A stretch of 64,000 nt of DNA from Limnephilus marmoratus (GCA_917880885.1 OU862934.1:28442734-28506733); one strand, 5' to 3'. Shown: positions 18,739 to 29,486, counted from the stretch's first letter. The notes: generated by a model not told the origin, from the letters alone. Translations and numbers: made by a program.

Positions 18739-19478
18739 CAAGACCAATAGTTCTTCCATGCTTCTGGCACCGAATCCATGGACTTCCTCTGATTGCTGAC
18801 ATTCTGAACATCTTTAACTTCCGCTTCCACCGGCTGCAACTGCTTATTGGGATCTTCAAACTTCTTATTCCTCGGAAGAGTCCAAGACGCCGCTGTCCTA
18901 TCGTCTTCCAGCTTGTTCTGCATCTGATGCAAGAAGCTGCCAGAAATTGGCAGAGCAGCGCTTGACCTGGACAGATTTGCCAAAGATCCGTCAGTCAGAT
19001 TAGATTTCTGCTGTTGGATCTGGTTTAGACTGCGCGTGGATCCTGATTGCAAACTCGAAATCGTCGGCTCGAATTGTCCAATATTTTGATTCTGATTCTT
19101 GACGCGAAGATCTTGCGTGCTTTGATTCGTTCTTGCTCTAAACTCAGTCTCAAATTCGTCTTGGTTCAAAAGACGAGACGGAGATATTCCAGAATTCTGC
19201 TGTCTTTGCATGTCTTCCGAATTCATTGAGCTCATACTGGCACGAGGATCGTTTCGCATTTGACTCTGGTGTTGTTGATTTGCCACGTGTCCATCTGTCA
19301 TTCTTTGATTGGCAACTAGGCTTCTCTGACTGCTGACACTGCTTCTGACGGCAGTGTTGACTGCTTCTGTCAAATCTGAACTGTCAATTTCTTCTTGTAT
19401 CTGCCTTTGAACACTGGCTAGCATTGCTTCCAAATCTACGAGCTCTGGGGCCGATTCGGACTTGAGAGAGTGACGCAT
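18739..19478 (-). CDS. Ser/Gln/Asn-rich first coding exon, candidate ena N-terminal extension
   Basis: An open frame of 246 codons starts at an ATG in good context (AAAAATGCG). It begins MRHSLKSESAPELVDLEAML, then ASVQRQIQEEIDSSDLTEAV, which is probably helical. It continues as low-complexity Ser/Gln/Asn-rich sequence and ends near WTLPRNKKFED and EAWKNYW. Codon composition is much less AT-biased than its surroundings. The best donor is TTG|GTATGG at 18739/18738, and an alternative at 18745 keeps the same phase. Both leave two codon bases, and the ena EVH1 exon begins with one, giving a Cys at the join. Strand, order and phase fit a long N-terminal ena isoform. I do not recognise the protein itself, and it could belong to a separate gene. 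The ATG could also be internal to a longer transcript. Confidence 0.6.
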
Positions 19479-19499
19479 TTTTACTGCTGTTTATTTTGC

Positions 19500-19556
19500 G
19501 CCAATCGCAAGGCTTGTTATCATTGGCCAATCAGAGCATTGTAAAACAAGCCAATG
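19500..19556 (-). promoter_or_regulatory. Cluster of CCAAT boxes upstream of the ATG exon
   Basis: CCAAT lies at 19501-19505, 19527-19531 and 19551-19555, with the inverse ATTGG at 19522-19526. All are within 80 bp upstream of the minus-strand ATG at 19478. No TATA box was seen at a fitting distance. A CCAAT-type promoter for the minus-strand exon is inferred. Confidence 0.4.
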
Positions 19557-19739
19557 AGATTTATTTTAACTTTCAGCAGAGAACAATATTATTATATTTA
19601 ATAATATAAATACACTAATGTTTTAAAATAGTTTTTAATCACTTTATTATTTGATAAACACACTAGATTGGAAGAACAATAGTTTGTTTAGGTTACAAAA
19701 AAATATTTAATGCCAGTATAACTAACTAGAAATGCACAA
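19557..19739. other. AT-rich stretch upstream of the ATG exon
   Basis: No repeat relation or frame was recognised. It may contain 5' untranslated or promoter sequence of the minus-strand exon. Confidence 0.35.
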
Positions 19740-20035
19740 CAAAGAACTGACATATATCTGGCCCCTAGCATCTCAGCCCATATGAGACTCCTCAGGTTGA
19801 GATGAGCTTGGCATGTACAGAGAATGCCGGACACACGCGTCCCAAAAATAAATAATGACTGGACACCCAGGTGGAAGGAGAAAAGTGGGAAGACCCAGAC
19901 TGGGGTGGGAAGACGAGGTAAGAGAGGATTCAGCACAGCTTCTCCAGGTAACAAACTGGAAGTCAGCAGCTGAGGACAGGAGGGGTTGGAGGCGAATGTT
20001 GCGGGAGACCAAGGCTCGATATGGGCTGTAGCGCC
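19740..20035 (+). pseudogene. LINE reverse transcriptase C-terminal fragment
   Basis: The plus strand reads MRLLRLR, a stop where Trp is expected, then AWHVQRMPDTRVPK. After a one-base shift it reads PGGRRKVGRPRLGWEDEVRE and ends in NWKSAAEDRRGWRRMLRETK and a stop. This is the conserved C-terminus of RTE-like insect LINEs (LRWxGHVxRM..GRPxxRWED). A nonsense and a frameshift mutation mark it as dead. Confidence 0.75.
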
Positions 20036-20414
20036 ATCGGAGAGAGCGAGATAACTGACTAGAATATATGACGTGTTGTATGTCACATACGTGATTTTAT
20101 AAAATGTGCATTTTGCAATAAAGGATTAGAGTAGAGGATATAGATAAAATTATTGTTATCAAATGCCATGAGTATGAGTAATGTTTAAAAGAAGACAATT
20201 TTGTCGGATGTGACATGACGGTAGCTTTATCGCAAACCTAACATAATAATAAATATTTTTATCGTCCTGCTTTGTTGGAGGGTATGAATCATACATAAAA
20301 CGATTATAAAATATTTACAACAGTGAGCTCTAGCGTCATGAAATTTTTACGTCTTGTTCTGACTGAAATTTACAGATCAACGCGACTGTTTTCAGCTCGT
20401 AAAGTTATAGAGGA
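20036..20414. other. Unassigned stretch
   Basis: AT-rich, with a slightly GC-richer part at 20400-20440 that leads into the foldback element. Confidence 0.4.
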
Positions 20415-21468
20415 ACGTTAGCGCGGCGCTTTTCGGCTCGTTTCATACAAATCTTAATTTTGGAATTGCCATCAAAATACCCAACTAAACTAAAAAAATA
20501 TTTTTGTAATCAAAAGGTTTATTAAATATCGAGTACGGATATGAGCTACTTTATTTATTCTTGCTTTAAATTTTAATTTCAATTTGGGAGGCGGGAATGG
20601 GTACCGCCGCCCCGGGAACCTTTATTGGATAAACAACACCTCTGCCATAGGTCACCCCAAGTGGTTCGCTACGTTTGGTGATTTAGCAGGGGTGCCCGGG
20701 TTCGTGGGGTGAGGTTTGTCTAGGTCTTGGAGGCGGATGACCAGGACATACTGAACCCCCATATTACCCACCCTTTAAACCCTTTTCCCTCCCAGAACTC
20801 TCCTCTCCTTCTCCTTCTCCTCCCTCCAGAACCCTCCACACAGCATCCTCAAAGATGACATAGGCCCTGAGCGAAATTATTTTCCTCAGGGCCTCCTGTG
20901 TGGAGCTCAAGTAAAAAAAAAAAGATATAGGGGATTAAAGATTTTTAAGTTTCATGATTTTGTTTTAAAGGCAGCTTGGGCAATTATTTGTGAGTAGATA
21001 AAAATACATTAAAAAAATAATTTTAAGACATATATTATAAAAATATAAAATAACACAAAATAAATAAAAAACTATTTATTTATTTTATATATTTATTTTA
21101 TATATATGTCGCAACAAAAATTTGTCGTTTATATGTATAATGAAATCACTACCCAAAAATAGCATTTTAACGATTTTTTTATTTTATTTTTCATCATATT
21201 TATAAATTAAAAATAGCAAAATTATCGTTTTTAATATTTTTCATTACATAACAAATAATTGCCGGATTGGCCTCTAAAATCGTGAAACTTTAAAATCTTC
21301 AATGGCCTACATTTTATAATTTAAAGCAAAAAGTAGCCCACATCCGTACTAAGTATTTAATATACCTTTTGATTACAAAAAATAATTATTCGGTTTGGTT
21401 GGGTATTTTGACTTGGAAATCCAAAATTAAGTTTAGTATGAAATAAGCTGAAACGGGGCGCGCATCCG
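20415..21468. mobile_element. Foldback element interrupted by SINE2
   Basis: The left arm (20415-20575) contains GTTTCATACAAATCTTAATT, CAAAATACCCAACTAAAC, GTAATCAAAAGG and GAGTACGGATATG. The right arm (21318-21468) carries all of these inverted. A second inner pair (20935-20995 and 21250-21305) is also inverse. SINE2 at 20582-20924 splits the left arm from the centre. No protein or clear target duplication was seen. Confidence 0.65.
20582..20924 (+). mobile_element. SINE2 copy with internal deletion
   Basis: The head TTGGGAGGCGGGAATGGG is joined, after an internal deletion, to the GACCAGGACATACTGAACC part. The paired tail GGCCCTGAGC..CCTCAGGGCC and an A run follow. The same internally deleted form recurs at 45760-46004, 50206-50446 and 62348-62683, so it is a subfamily. 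Confidence 0.75.
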
Positions 21469-21485
21469 TTCATCTTGAAGTATAC

Positions 21486-22009
21486 ATCCTATTAATATTA
21501 TAAAGGCGAAAGTTTGTATGGATATATGTTTGTTACTCTTTCACGCAAAAAATACTGAATGGACTTTAAAAATTCTTTAACTAATAGAAAGCTACATTAT
21601 TTGCGAGTAATATTGGCTGTATACATATATTGGTAAGCTCTGGCGTTATGAAATTATTTATTATACGTTTATTGTCCAGACGAAAAGCAAAGCGTTGTTT
21701 GGTAACTATAAGTAATTATTTGACGTGCGCTGTCATTTTGTTATTTGTTTTGGTTACTATGGAGATCCATTTGATAGTCAAAATTATACTAATATTATAA
21801 ATGCGAAACTGTGTGTTTGATTGTTACGCTTTAATAGGTGGCACGCGAGCTGTTTGAAAAATGAATGTAAACTGAATGTGTGAACTGGTATGGAGGGGTG
21901 GTGGTAGAGGAGGAGAAGGGGGTCGGGGGGGAGTGGGGATAGGGACGGTGGAGGAGGCGGAGTGGGACCCCTCTAATACTATGCGAGCGAAGCCGTGGGC
22001 AAAAGCTAG
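21486..22009 (+). mobile_element. Helitron-like composite, two 5' ends and one 3' end
   Basis: TCCTATTAATATTATAAAGG at 21487 and ACTAATATTATAAATGCG at about 21788 are typical starts of insect Helitron-like elements. The end GCGAGCGAAGCCGTGGGC, then AAAAGCTAG|T, is a typical 3' end. A short purine-rich core at 21895-21965 resembles H1. It appears to be a truncated copy joined to a second short copy. Confidence 0.5.
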
Positions 22010-22529
22010 TTACTTAGTAATTGTTAAAACCAACCTAATCTAACAACGTTCCTCTTATTTTTTATTGCCTCATTTGACCTATCCCCACACACGCTCTATT
22101 TATTGAGTTAGGTTAGGTTGGGTGAAAAGAGGCATGCACAATACAATTGTGAAATACTTTCTGCATAACATAACAGTCGTGTACCGTAATTTAATGATAA
22201 AAAATATAGAGAATCCAGATCATTAGCGAAGATTATAAAACAGACAAATTAACAGATAATAAATAACAAGGCAAAAGTGGTTCTCACGATGAAAGTGAAA
22301 ATGATAGTTCTTTAGATGCGAGAGTTCGTTATTTTCATAACGGAAGTTAATTACATTGACGATTAAAACAGTGTACTCTACCCACATAAGACATGCGTAA
22401 GGTGTTTCCAACTGATTACGATATCGTAGAGATTCCACAGTTACCGGTTTATGACTAATGATGTAAAAATTGCAAATGAGAGAAACCGCTAGAACTGCTG
22501 TACCGATTTTAAAGTTTTTTTTTAGCAAC
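22010..22529. other. Unassigned stretch with a short TTAGG motif
   Basis: GTTAGGTTAGGTTGG lies at about 22110-22126. A 101-codon minus-strand frame at 22223-22528 has no recognisable motif and no splice or codon support. Confidence 0.4.
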
Positions 22530-22915
22530 TGTATTAGAAGAAAATTCTCAGGATTCCATGGACAGCCAGAAGCGCAAATGTGTCCTTCCTGGAAGAGTTA
22601 GGCATCCACAAAAAGCTTTCAACTATCTGCCTACAACGTGTCTTAAGATACTTTGGTCACGTTGCTCGCCAAACTGAGGACTTCATCTTGGAGAAAATCA
22701 TTGTCACTGGCAAAGTGTTTAGCAGAAGAAGTAGAGGAAGGTCACCAATGCGCTGGAGTGACCAAGTATCACTGGCGTCCGATACTAGGGTGTCCTTGGC
22801 TCTCTAGGCAGCGCAGAACCGCGAGAAGTGGAGGAGTCTTGTCCACCATGGAAATTGGAGTAGAGTCACAATTTTCAGCAATGAGAAACCGACTTAAGAA
22901 GAAGATTAGAAGAAA
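22530..22915 (+). pseudogene. LINE reverse transcriptase C-terminal fragment
   Basis: The plus-strand frame contains LQRVLRYFGHVARQTEDFIL, EKIIVTGKVFSRRSRGRSPM and RWSDQV. After a stop and frame change it continues as AAQNREKWRSLVHHG. This is the conserved tail of RTE-like LINEs (RLxxFGHVxR..GKxxGxRxRGRxPxRWxDQ). It is 5'-truncated. Confidence 0.75.
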
Positions 22916-22917
22916 AT

Positions 22918-23930
22918 ATTTTATTTTATTTTATTTATTTGGGAGACCAACAGTTTACATTAACAACAAAGTATATAATAATTGAGTACAATAATTGAAC
23001 CAATTAGAGGTTTCCACATGGGTATTGTATACAAGTGTGTAGTTATTTCAGAGATATTTACTCATAAAAAATTACATTTCAAGAGACGAATTACGAGTTA
23101 TTTAGGTGGGGATAGGAAAGGGGTAGGATGGGGGGGATCGGTTAAGTTGAGGTATAGTAATAAAAATATGCGTGACAAAAAATTAAAAGAGAGAGAAAAA
23201 AAAGGAAGTTTATAGAGTGGTGGTTGTATTAGAGGGTATCTATAAGTATTGTTATTGTAGAGTATCGAGAGAGTGTCTGTGTGATTTTAAGGAGTGTGGT
23301 GCAGAGTTAAAAATGTCAAATTGTGTATAGTGTGTGTTGAAAGTGTTGGATGCACGATAGATGAAAGAGTTCTGTTTAGAATTAGTGTTCACCGAGGGAG
23401 GCTAAGAATCATGTCTGATCTAGTTCGTCTGTTTGGAACTCGTATCTGTATTCGTTCTAGGAGTGCTGGACAATCTACGACGGATCTGGCTATTTTTTGA
23501 AGAAAAAGTACATCGGCCGAGCTTCTTCGAGCTTCTAATGGTAGTATATTGAAGTACGCGGCTGAATCTTGGTGACTTAGGTGTGGACGGAAGCTGCGGA
23601 AATCTAAGTATCTTATAAAACGATTTTGAACACGTTCTAGATTTTCCACATATGATTTGTATTGCGGATTCCAAACTTGTGATGCGTATTCTAGTAAGGC
23701 TACGGACATAAGCAAAATATAGGATTTTCATTGTTCTAAAGTTATTGAATTTTTTACATGTCCTAAGAATGAATCCTAACATTTTCGAAGCTTTTGATGT
23801 GACTGAGTCTATATGAATATCAAAAATAAGCTTAGAGTCCAATGTCACTCCCAAATCTTTGACTTCTGTTTTGTTGATTATTATTGAGCCGTTCAGATTA
23901 TATTCATAGGTAACATATTGTAGAATGTGT
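22918..23930 (-). pseudogene. 5'-truncated LINE with 3' untranslated region
   Basis: On the minus strand, from about 23930, the frame reads KDLGVTLDSKLIFDIHI, SKASKMLGFILRTCK, and after a frameshift LLEYASQVWNPQYKSYVENL and RVQNRFIRYLDFR. These are the C-terminal motifs of Jockey/R1-type LINEs. About 480 bp of untranslated sequence follows to a tail of AAATAAAATAAAATA at 22918-22935. It is inactive. Confidence 0.75.
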
Positions 23931-24019
23931 AGAATCCGATTTACATATCGTCAGTTATCCACTATTTCCAGACATTTACTTGTACAATGGTGATTTTCAC
24001 ATGAAATAAATCTATTTAT

Positions 24020-24859
24020 ACAATATGTATAAATAAAAATGAATCGCTGAAATGTACGTACGCGCATAACTTCCGAACGACTGCACCAAATTCGATAATT
24101 CTTTATGAAATAAAACGTCTTTACGCACGCTTGACTTGGAGAGTAAGCTGGCGAATGCGTGACGAGAGCGTTACGAAAAGTGTGATCGAGCGAGACGAAC
24201 GGTTGAGAGGGAGATATAAGTTAGTGAAGATAGAAAGAGAGAGAGTTATGTTTCGTATATTACTGTAGGGGCAAGAGAGAGAGGTGCGATCTCACATTTT
24301 CTTTCTCTCATAGCCAGTTACGTTTCGTATATCTAAGACACAGTGCAGGTCTATTGTCTGTACATATAGATGGAGCTAAAGAAGTTTTACTTCAGTCATG
24401 TGGTCTAAAGGACACTCGTTTTTTTGTGTTCGTTATTGTCAGGACAAGGTTTGTACAAAACTACTGGTCAGCTCTGGCATCTTAAATTTGTATAAAAAAT
24501 GGCAGTAGGGGGCACGCGAGCTGTTTGATAACTGAATTTACCGGGACTGAATATATGGAATGCGTTAGGGGGAGGGGAATTTGGGTAGGGGGTTCGCGGG
24601 AGGGGGAGAGGAACCTGGGATCGGGAGGGAAATTCGGGAGGGGGGTTCGCGGGACGGGGGAAGGGGGGGAGTGGAGTGGGGAGAGGGAAGATGGAGGAAT
24701 CGGAGTGGAAACGCGAGAGGGTAAGTGGACGCGGGAGAGAAAGGGGAGGCGGGAGAGAAAGGGGAGGCGGAAGGGGAACGGGACGAATGGGAAAGGACAC
24801 GCAGAGAGAAACAATTTCTTTATTAAATAAGATAGCAACGCATGCCGGGAACCATCTAG
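24020..24859 (+). mobile_element. Helitron-like element H1, interrupted
   Basis: The H1 start (AATCGCTGAAATGTACG, CGCATAACTTCCGAACGAC) is cut at about 24100 and resumes at 24422 (TTTTTTGTGTTCGTTATTG). The purine-rich core at 24550-24780 and the end GCATGCCGGGAACCATCTAG|T follow. The insert at 24100-24421 is described separately. Confidence 0.6.
24100..24421. mobile_element. Insert within H1, repeat family C
   Basis: This roughly 320 bp stretch is rich in GAGA motifs and ends GCTAAAGAAGTTTTACTTC, then TGTGGTCTAAAGGACACTCG. Parts of the end recur at 61386-61430 (inverted) and 62230-62258. The AAAGAAGTTT block also occurs at the end of family A units, suggesting a distant relation. No protein was found. 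Confidence 0.45.
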
Positions 24860-25133
24860 TAAATAATATAAATCAAATTATGTCGCTTAGAAATCGCACG
24901 TTATCTCTTGAAGTGCGAAAACCCTGATTATCTTCCCAAGATAACAGTGAAAAATGATAAAACTATTGAGCGTACTTGCGAAACAATACTACACTTAACT
25001 AGCAGCTGCTAGGCCCTGCAGCTGGCGGGCGACACGACAGTAGCTTTGTAACAAACGACGTTCGAAGATGTTTTTGAAGGCGCGGCGTCAGAGATGTAAT
25101 CGAAGTCGGGATCTTAAATTTCCAACATACAGA
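24860..25133 (+). repeat. Unassigned stretch ending in repeat family D
   Basis: From about 24990, GCTGCTAGGCCCTGC and GAAGGCGCGGCGTCAGAG resemble 51490-51525 and 53415-53490. The family resumes after the hAT element at 25895. Its nature is unknown. Confidence 0.4.
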
Positions 25134-25141
25134 CTCTAGCG

Positions 25142-25886
25142 CATGGGTGGCCAACCTTTTCAGCAGCCGGGCCAGATTTTAGAAATTAGATTTCCTACCG
25201 GGCCGCACAACAAAATTTCTTAGATTAAAATTACAAATTTCAAAGATAACAAGAAATATATTGTTTTTTTAAGAAGATATAACCAAAATGAGAATCAAAC
25301 ATATTTATTAGATTAGAGTTGGGCAATACAAAAAAAATAATAATAAAAATAAACAAAATATAATAAATTTTAGTGAGACGTGTGATTTTGTTTGTCAGAA
25401 CTAAGTGCATCAATGTTGATAACGATTGATGTTATTGCTACAGGACGCAAACAGTTTTCCAAATGCTCATCAGTGATCGTGTTCTCATTTGAGATTTAAT
25501 ATGCTTCATTCGACTAAAAATCTGTTCACACGTTAAGTCTTCAAATAGCGAAATCATCGATAGAGAGCATGTTAGTAAAATGCAGGATATTTCTCCTTGT
25601 CCAAATATGTTTTGAATCACTCTTCCAAACCAACCTGGTTGAATCTCCTTTAACTGTGATTATTTGTTAACACATATATACCATAGAAGAACTTGTCACG
25701 ATAGTCGAATCAACGTACTGAGATACTTCCATATATTAGATATGATACGAACTATGCATGTTGGAATGTTCTTGTGGTGGTTTTATGTACACTAAAAGAA
25801 AAAAAAGTTTGCATATGCTCCGCGGGCCACAAGTAGACACCCAGCGGGCCGCATGTGGCCCGCGGGCCGCGGTTTGGCCACCCTTG
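25142..25886. mobile_element. hAT element with degenerate transposase, 745 bp
   Basis: The ends CATGGGTGGCCAACC and GGTTTGGCCACCCTTG are flanked by the 8-bp duplication CTCTAGCG (25134-25141 and 25887-25894), diagnostic of hAT. Subterminal GGGCCGC/GCGGCCC blocks are typical. On the minus strand at 25438-25620 the frame LFEDLTCEQIFSRMKHIKSQ matches the C-terminal dimerisation region of hAT transposases. Only that part of the protein survives. Confidence 0.88.
25438..25620 (-). pseudogene. hAT transposase C-terminal remnant
   Basis: About 60 codons contain FEDLTCEQIFSRMKHIKSQ and RTRSLMSIWKTV, the latter matching the RTRxxDEHLEN region with shifts. In the family this segment mediates dimerisation. 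It is inside the hAT element at 25142-25886, reading right to left. The catalytic domain is missing. Confidence 0.7.
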
Positions 25887-26061
25887 CTCTAGCGTATTAA
25901 CCCCAGTCTAATTTGTTAGCTTTTGGGAATAGCTCACATGGATTTTAGAAATCTTTGTATCTCTCTTACTGTCATGGTGAGAAACATGATGGTGTTCGAA
26001 AAAGAAAACACTACGCTTTATATTAAAATCTACTTTATGGCTACTATATTCCGTACTATCG

Positions 26062-27156
26062 GTGAAGAGGACACATTTTTACCGAGATCTTCCTCACACT
26101 GAAGGCAGAAAATTTGCTTACGCAGATGACTTCGCCATCACAGTCCAAGCCAAAACCCTCAATGCAGCAGAAGAGATCCTTAATTCTGACCTCAAGGCTA
26201 TGGAAGAATTTTTTCTCAATTGGCGACTAAAGCCAAATGGGTCGAAAACAGTTGTGACAGCTTTCCATCTCAGTAATTCACAGGCAAACGCAAAACTCTG
26301 TGTTCAGTTTGATGGAAAAAATATTTACCATGACCCCCATCCCCGCTATCTTGGAATAACTTTGGACAGGAGCCTGAATTACCGGAAACACATGGAAACA
26401 GTGGGCAAAAAAACCAGGACAAGACTAAACTTAGTCAATAAGCTGGCTGGTACTAGCTGGGGATGCGACGCCAACACGCTCAGAACGGCATCCATTGCCC
26501 TGGTTTTCTCAGCAGCTGAATACTGTGCTCCAGTATGGGCCAGAAGCGCCCACACTTCCACGGTCGACGTTCAGCTTAATGCCACAATGCGAACCATCAG
26601 CGGAACCTTAAAATCGACTCCTCTTCCTTGGCTCCCAGTACTTGCAAATATAACCCCGCCAAATATCAGGCGAGAGATTGCAACACTGAGGGAATACAAG
26701 AAGGCGCTGCAAAAAAGCGAAATACCCTTGCACGATGATGTCGTTTCTCACCCGGCATGCCGCTTAAAGTCTCGAAAACCCTTCTGGGCGGAAGGAGAAA
26801 GACTCCTTCGAACACCTCTCACCCCAGAAGATAGGTGGAAACTTGAGTGGCAATCAGCCAACGTCAAAAACGCCGATCTCGTGCAAGACCCCACTGAGAG
26901 ACAGCCTGGGTTCTCATTGCCTCGCAAACTCTGGACTGCCATCAATAGAATAAGGTGCTCCCATAGCCGTTGTGCTCACATGATGCATAGATGGGGCCTT
27001 AAAGAGTCGGCGACGTGTGAATGCGGTGCGGTGCAGACCACCGAACATGTGGTCAACGAATGCCCGCTCCATTCACTCCCCGGCGGGATTTATGAGGGCC
27101 ACAGGGCAACGCCTGAGGCCCTAGACTGGCTCGCAGACCTAGATGTCCCCCTCTGA
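26062..27156 (+). pseudogene. 5'-truncated LINE with intact 364-codon polymerase C-terminal frame
   Basis: The frame opens just before GRKFAYADDFAITVQAK, the YADD catalytic box of non-LTR reverse transcriptase. It continues through WRLKPNGSKTVVTAFHL, HPRYLGITLDRSLNYRKHM, LAGTSWGCDANTLRTASIAL and EYCAPVWARSAH. A C-terminal zinc-knuckle-like block follows (CECGAVQTTEHVVNECP), and the frame closes at the natural stop. The first palm motifs and the endonuclease are missing, so it is a retrotransposon fragment and not a host gene. The absence of stops or frameshifts over 1.1 kb marks it as the youngest LINE copy here. It is GC-richer than its surroundings. The nominal start at 26062 (GTG) has no biological meaning. 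Confidence 0.85.
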
Positions 27157-27588
27157 CCCCCCACCATACGAAAGAAGTGATGAGTTGCACATTGTCGAGT
27201 TGTCCGGTCACCGTTTAAAACGTGCAAAATTCCATAACACAGAAAAGTGATTCATAATATTACTTTAGTTACACTGGGAAAACGTTTCAACATGATTCAC
27301 ACAACAGAAAAAAACACACGTGCAAACTTCGCGGGGGCATAAGCTAAACCGTTTATGGAATGAGAAATATTAAAATAATATTTATGTGGAATTTTTGCAA
27401 ATTGTCCGTCTGATCGGCATAACAATAAAACCAGAGTTTCGGTGAAACAGATGGTGTCAAAAATGCGAAATGTCGGAATTTGCCGAAAATTGGCGGAGAT
27501 CCCCGAAGTGAAAATGTGGTGGGATTTCTTTAATCATTTTTAGAGTATCTTATTGTTTATCAGGTAATATTTTAGTTGTGAAGGTATA
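27157..27588. other. LINE 3' flank and unassigned stretch
   Basis: It begins with the probable 3' untranslated part of the preceding LINE. GAGTTGTCCGGTCACCGTTT at 27199-27218 recurs at 49150-49169. No other content was recognised. Confidence 0.4.
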
Positions 27589-27655
27589 AGGACGCCCTCG
27601 ACTGGCAATGCGAAGGTCGTGGGTTCGAATCCCCCGGCGTGGGCAAATAAATTTT

Positions 27656-28172
27656 TAGTGTCCGACCGAAACAGGATTTTCTACCGAAATCGAAACCGAA
27701 TCTTCGGTAGCTGTCTCAGTTTCGGCCGAAACCAAAATCGAAACCAAAACTTTTTTAGACATGCTAAAAATCTATTGTTTACTGAAATTTGGCTTATTTT
27801 TTAAAACGTCTATACACACAGTTAACATGTGTTAAATGAAATAAAAAAAAAACAATAATTGAAGTACCTGTGTGAATTTTTTTTTTTATATTACTAAAAA
27901 TTAACAACTACTTCTTGGAACAGAAATTTGTCAATAATCAACTCTTATGTACATTATAAAGGAAGGGCATTATTAATCGAGTATTTTAATTTAAATTGGG
28001 TTTATATCACAACATTCTTAAGACTAAATTTACCATTTATTGAGATCTTTTGCAGAGTTTCGGTGCGGCCGGAGGTTCGGCAGATTTTCTGCCGAAACCG
28101 AAGCTGATGTCGAAACTAGATTTTTTTTCTGAAACTTGACGAAACCGAAACCGAACCTTCGGTCGGTCACTA
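27656..28172. mobile_element. hAT-like MITE, 517 bp
   Basis: The ends TAGTGTCCGACCGAAAC and CTTCGGTCGGTCACTA are flanked by TAAATTTT (27648-27655 and 28173-28180). The intact SINE1 sequence gives the empty site. Subterminal CCGAAACCGAA-type repeats are abundant. No transposase is present. Confidence 0.85.
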
Positions 28173-28242
28173 TAAATTTTATTTGATTGATTTCGGTTAT
28201 TTCACTATTTAATAATTTCAAAATAATATAAGGCATATTTAT

Positions 28243-28819
28243 TTTATTTTAATTTTTTTTTTACATTAACTCCACACAGGAGGCCCTGAGGAAAATAACT
28301 TCCCTCAGGGCCTATGTCATCTTTGAAGATGCTGTGTGGAGGGTCTTTTTGAGGAAAGGAAGGAGTGAACACGGGTCTTGAAGATACCCATGTTGTAGGA
28401 GGGAGGAAACACAGAGGCCGGCAAATAGTTCCACAGTCGAGCCGTTGAACTCAAGAACGAGTCATATAAACTACCAATTCTCGACTAATGTCAACCGTGT
28501 ACAAAAGTTGGGCGCGTGTTTGGCGTGTTTCCCGACTATGCACCGGTGCCGAGGGGATCAATGATGCTAGTTCCTCGGAGCATCTTCCATGTAATACCGG
28601 TAGAACAAGGACAGCATTCCCACCTGACGCCTGTGCTCTAAAGATTGCAGTCCGTCTGTTAAGATGGGAGAATCTATCAAACGGACCGCCCGTTTCTGCA
28701 CAGAGTCAAGGGTTTTTTTTTTTTTTTTTTTAGGTATTTTGGAGCTCCAGACCAGAGGTGGCTGCCAAATTCAAATGTGGGGCGCACTTGCGATTTGTAC
28801 AGGGTTAGCAGTTGTGTAC
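28243..28819 (-). pseudogene. CR1/L2-like LINE 3' fragment, partner of SINE2
   Basis: On the minus strand, LLTLYKSQVRPTFEFGSHLW, then SVQKRAVRLIDSPILTDGLQ and SLEHRRQVGMLSLFYRYY, give the C-terminal region of a CR1/L2-type LINE protein. A frameshift follows. The 3' end then has the GGCCCTGAGG..CCTCAGGGCC pair and outer CTCCACACAG/CTGTGTGGAG pair seen in SINE2, followed by an A run. A poly(T) insertion lies near 28720. A sister copy is at 40415-40815. Confidence 0.8.
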
Positions 28820-29068
28820 TATTTATATTTGCGGCAAGATACTCTCAGTATCGCCCTGATGTAAGACAACCGTTCAACATTGAAACGTTGCTTGAAATGG
28901 CTTTAGTCGTGTTTGATGATCAGATCTGAGCTAGGTACTTCCCCACCTTCATATTTCCCAACTCTCTACATTGTCTTTAGCCTCACGATACACCCCAATT
29001 GGGGATGCCATAGTCTCACTGGCTCCAGACGGAAGCAGTATTAACTCTTGTGAGGTATTCACATTAAA

Positions 29069-29486
29069 AAAACCTACTAACATCGGTTCTGTGAGTTATT
29101 CTTGCGAGAACATTTTCACGTTCAACGAACTCAAATTAGCTTTGAATTTAAGCGGTCATTTTATAAATAGGAATTGATTGGGCGATGAAGTACATACAAC
29201 ATAATGTTTTAAAAAACACTTCCAATTTTGAACATCAAACTTAAATTCAAAGCTTAGGTTCTAGAGTTTATTGAACTGGAGTTACGGAGAGTCAAAACTA
29301 TGTGGCAGGCTGGCTGACACTATCGGGCGGCGTGAATTCGATTTTTATACGAAACAACAGTTTTATTCCGAGGTTGGTGAAATTTTGCACACTTGATCTT
29401 CAAAATAGCACACTTGAGCTTCAAATAGCGTTAGATTTCGAAAAAACTCTGCGTAAAGCCCGGGCAACGTCGGGGAATTTAACTAG
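29069..29486 (+). repeat. Inverted pair and Helitron 3' end fragment
   Basis: CTCAAATTAGCTTTGAATTT at 29129-29148 and its inverse at about 29250-29268 form a loose hairpin. GCCCGGGCAACGTCGGGG, then AATTTAACTAG|T, ending near 29486 resembles a Helitron 3' end. Confidence 0.4.

Larger units (their letters stand above)
27589..29068 (+). mobile_element. SINE1 copy broken by a hAT element and a LINE
   Basis: Three segments form one SINE1: the head with B box GGGTTCGAATCC (27589-27655), the ATTTTATTTGATTGATTT part (28173-28242), and the body from TATTTGCGGC to the A run (28826-29068). The first break holds a hAT element with an 8-bp duplication. The second holds a minus-strand LINE with the 7-bp duplication TATTTAT. 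The SINE predates both. Confidence 0.78.

Noticed and set aside
22223..22528. 101-codon minus-strand frame
   Set aside because: No motif, no splice context, AT-rich codons; chance frame.
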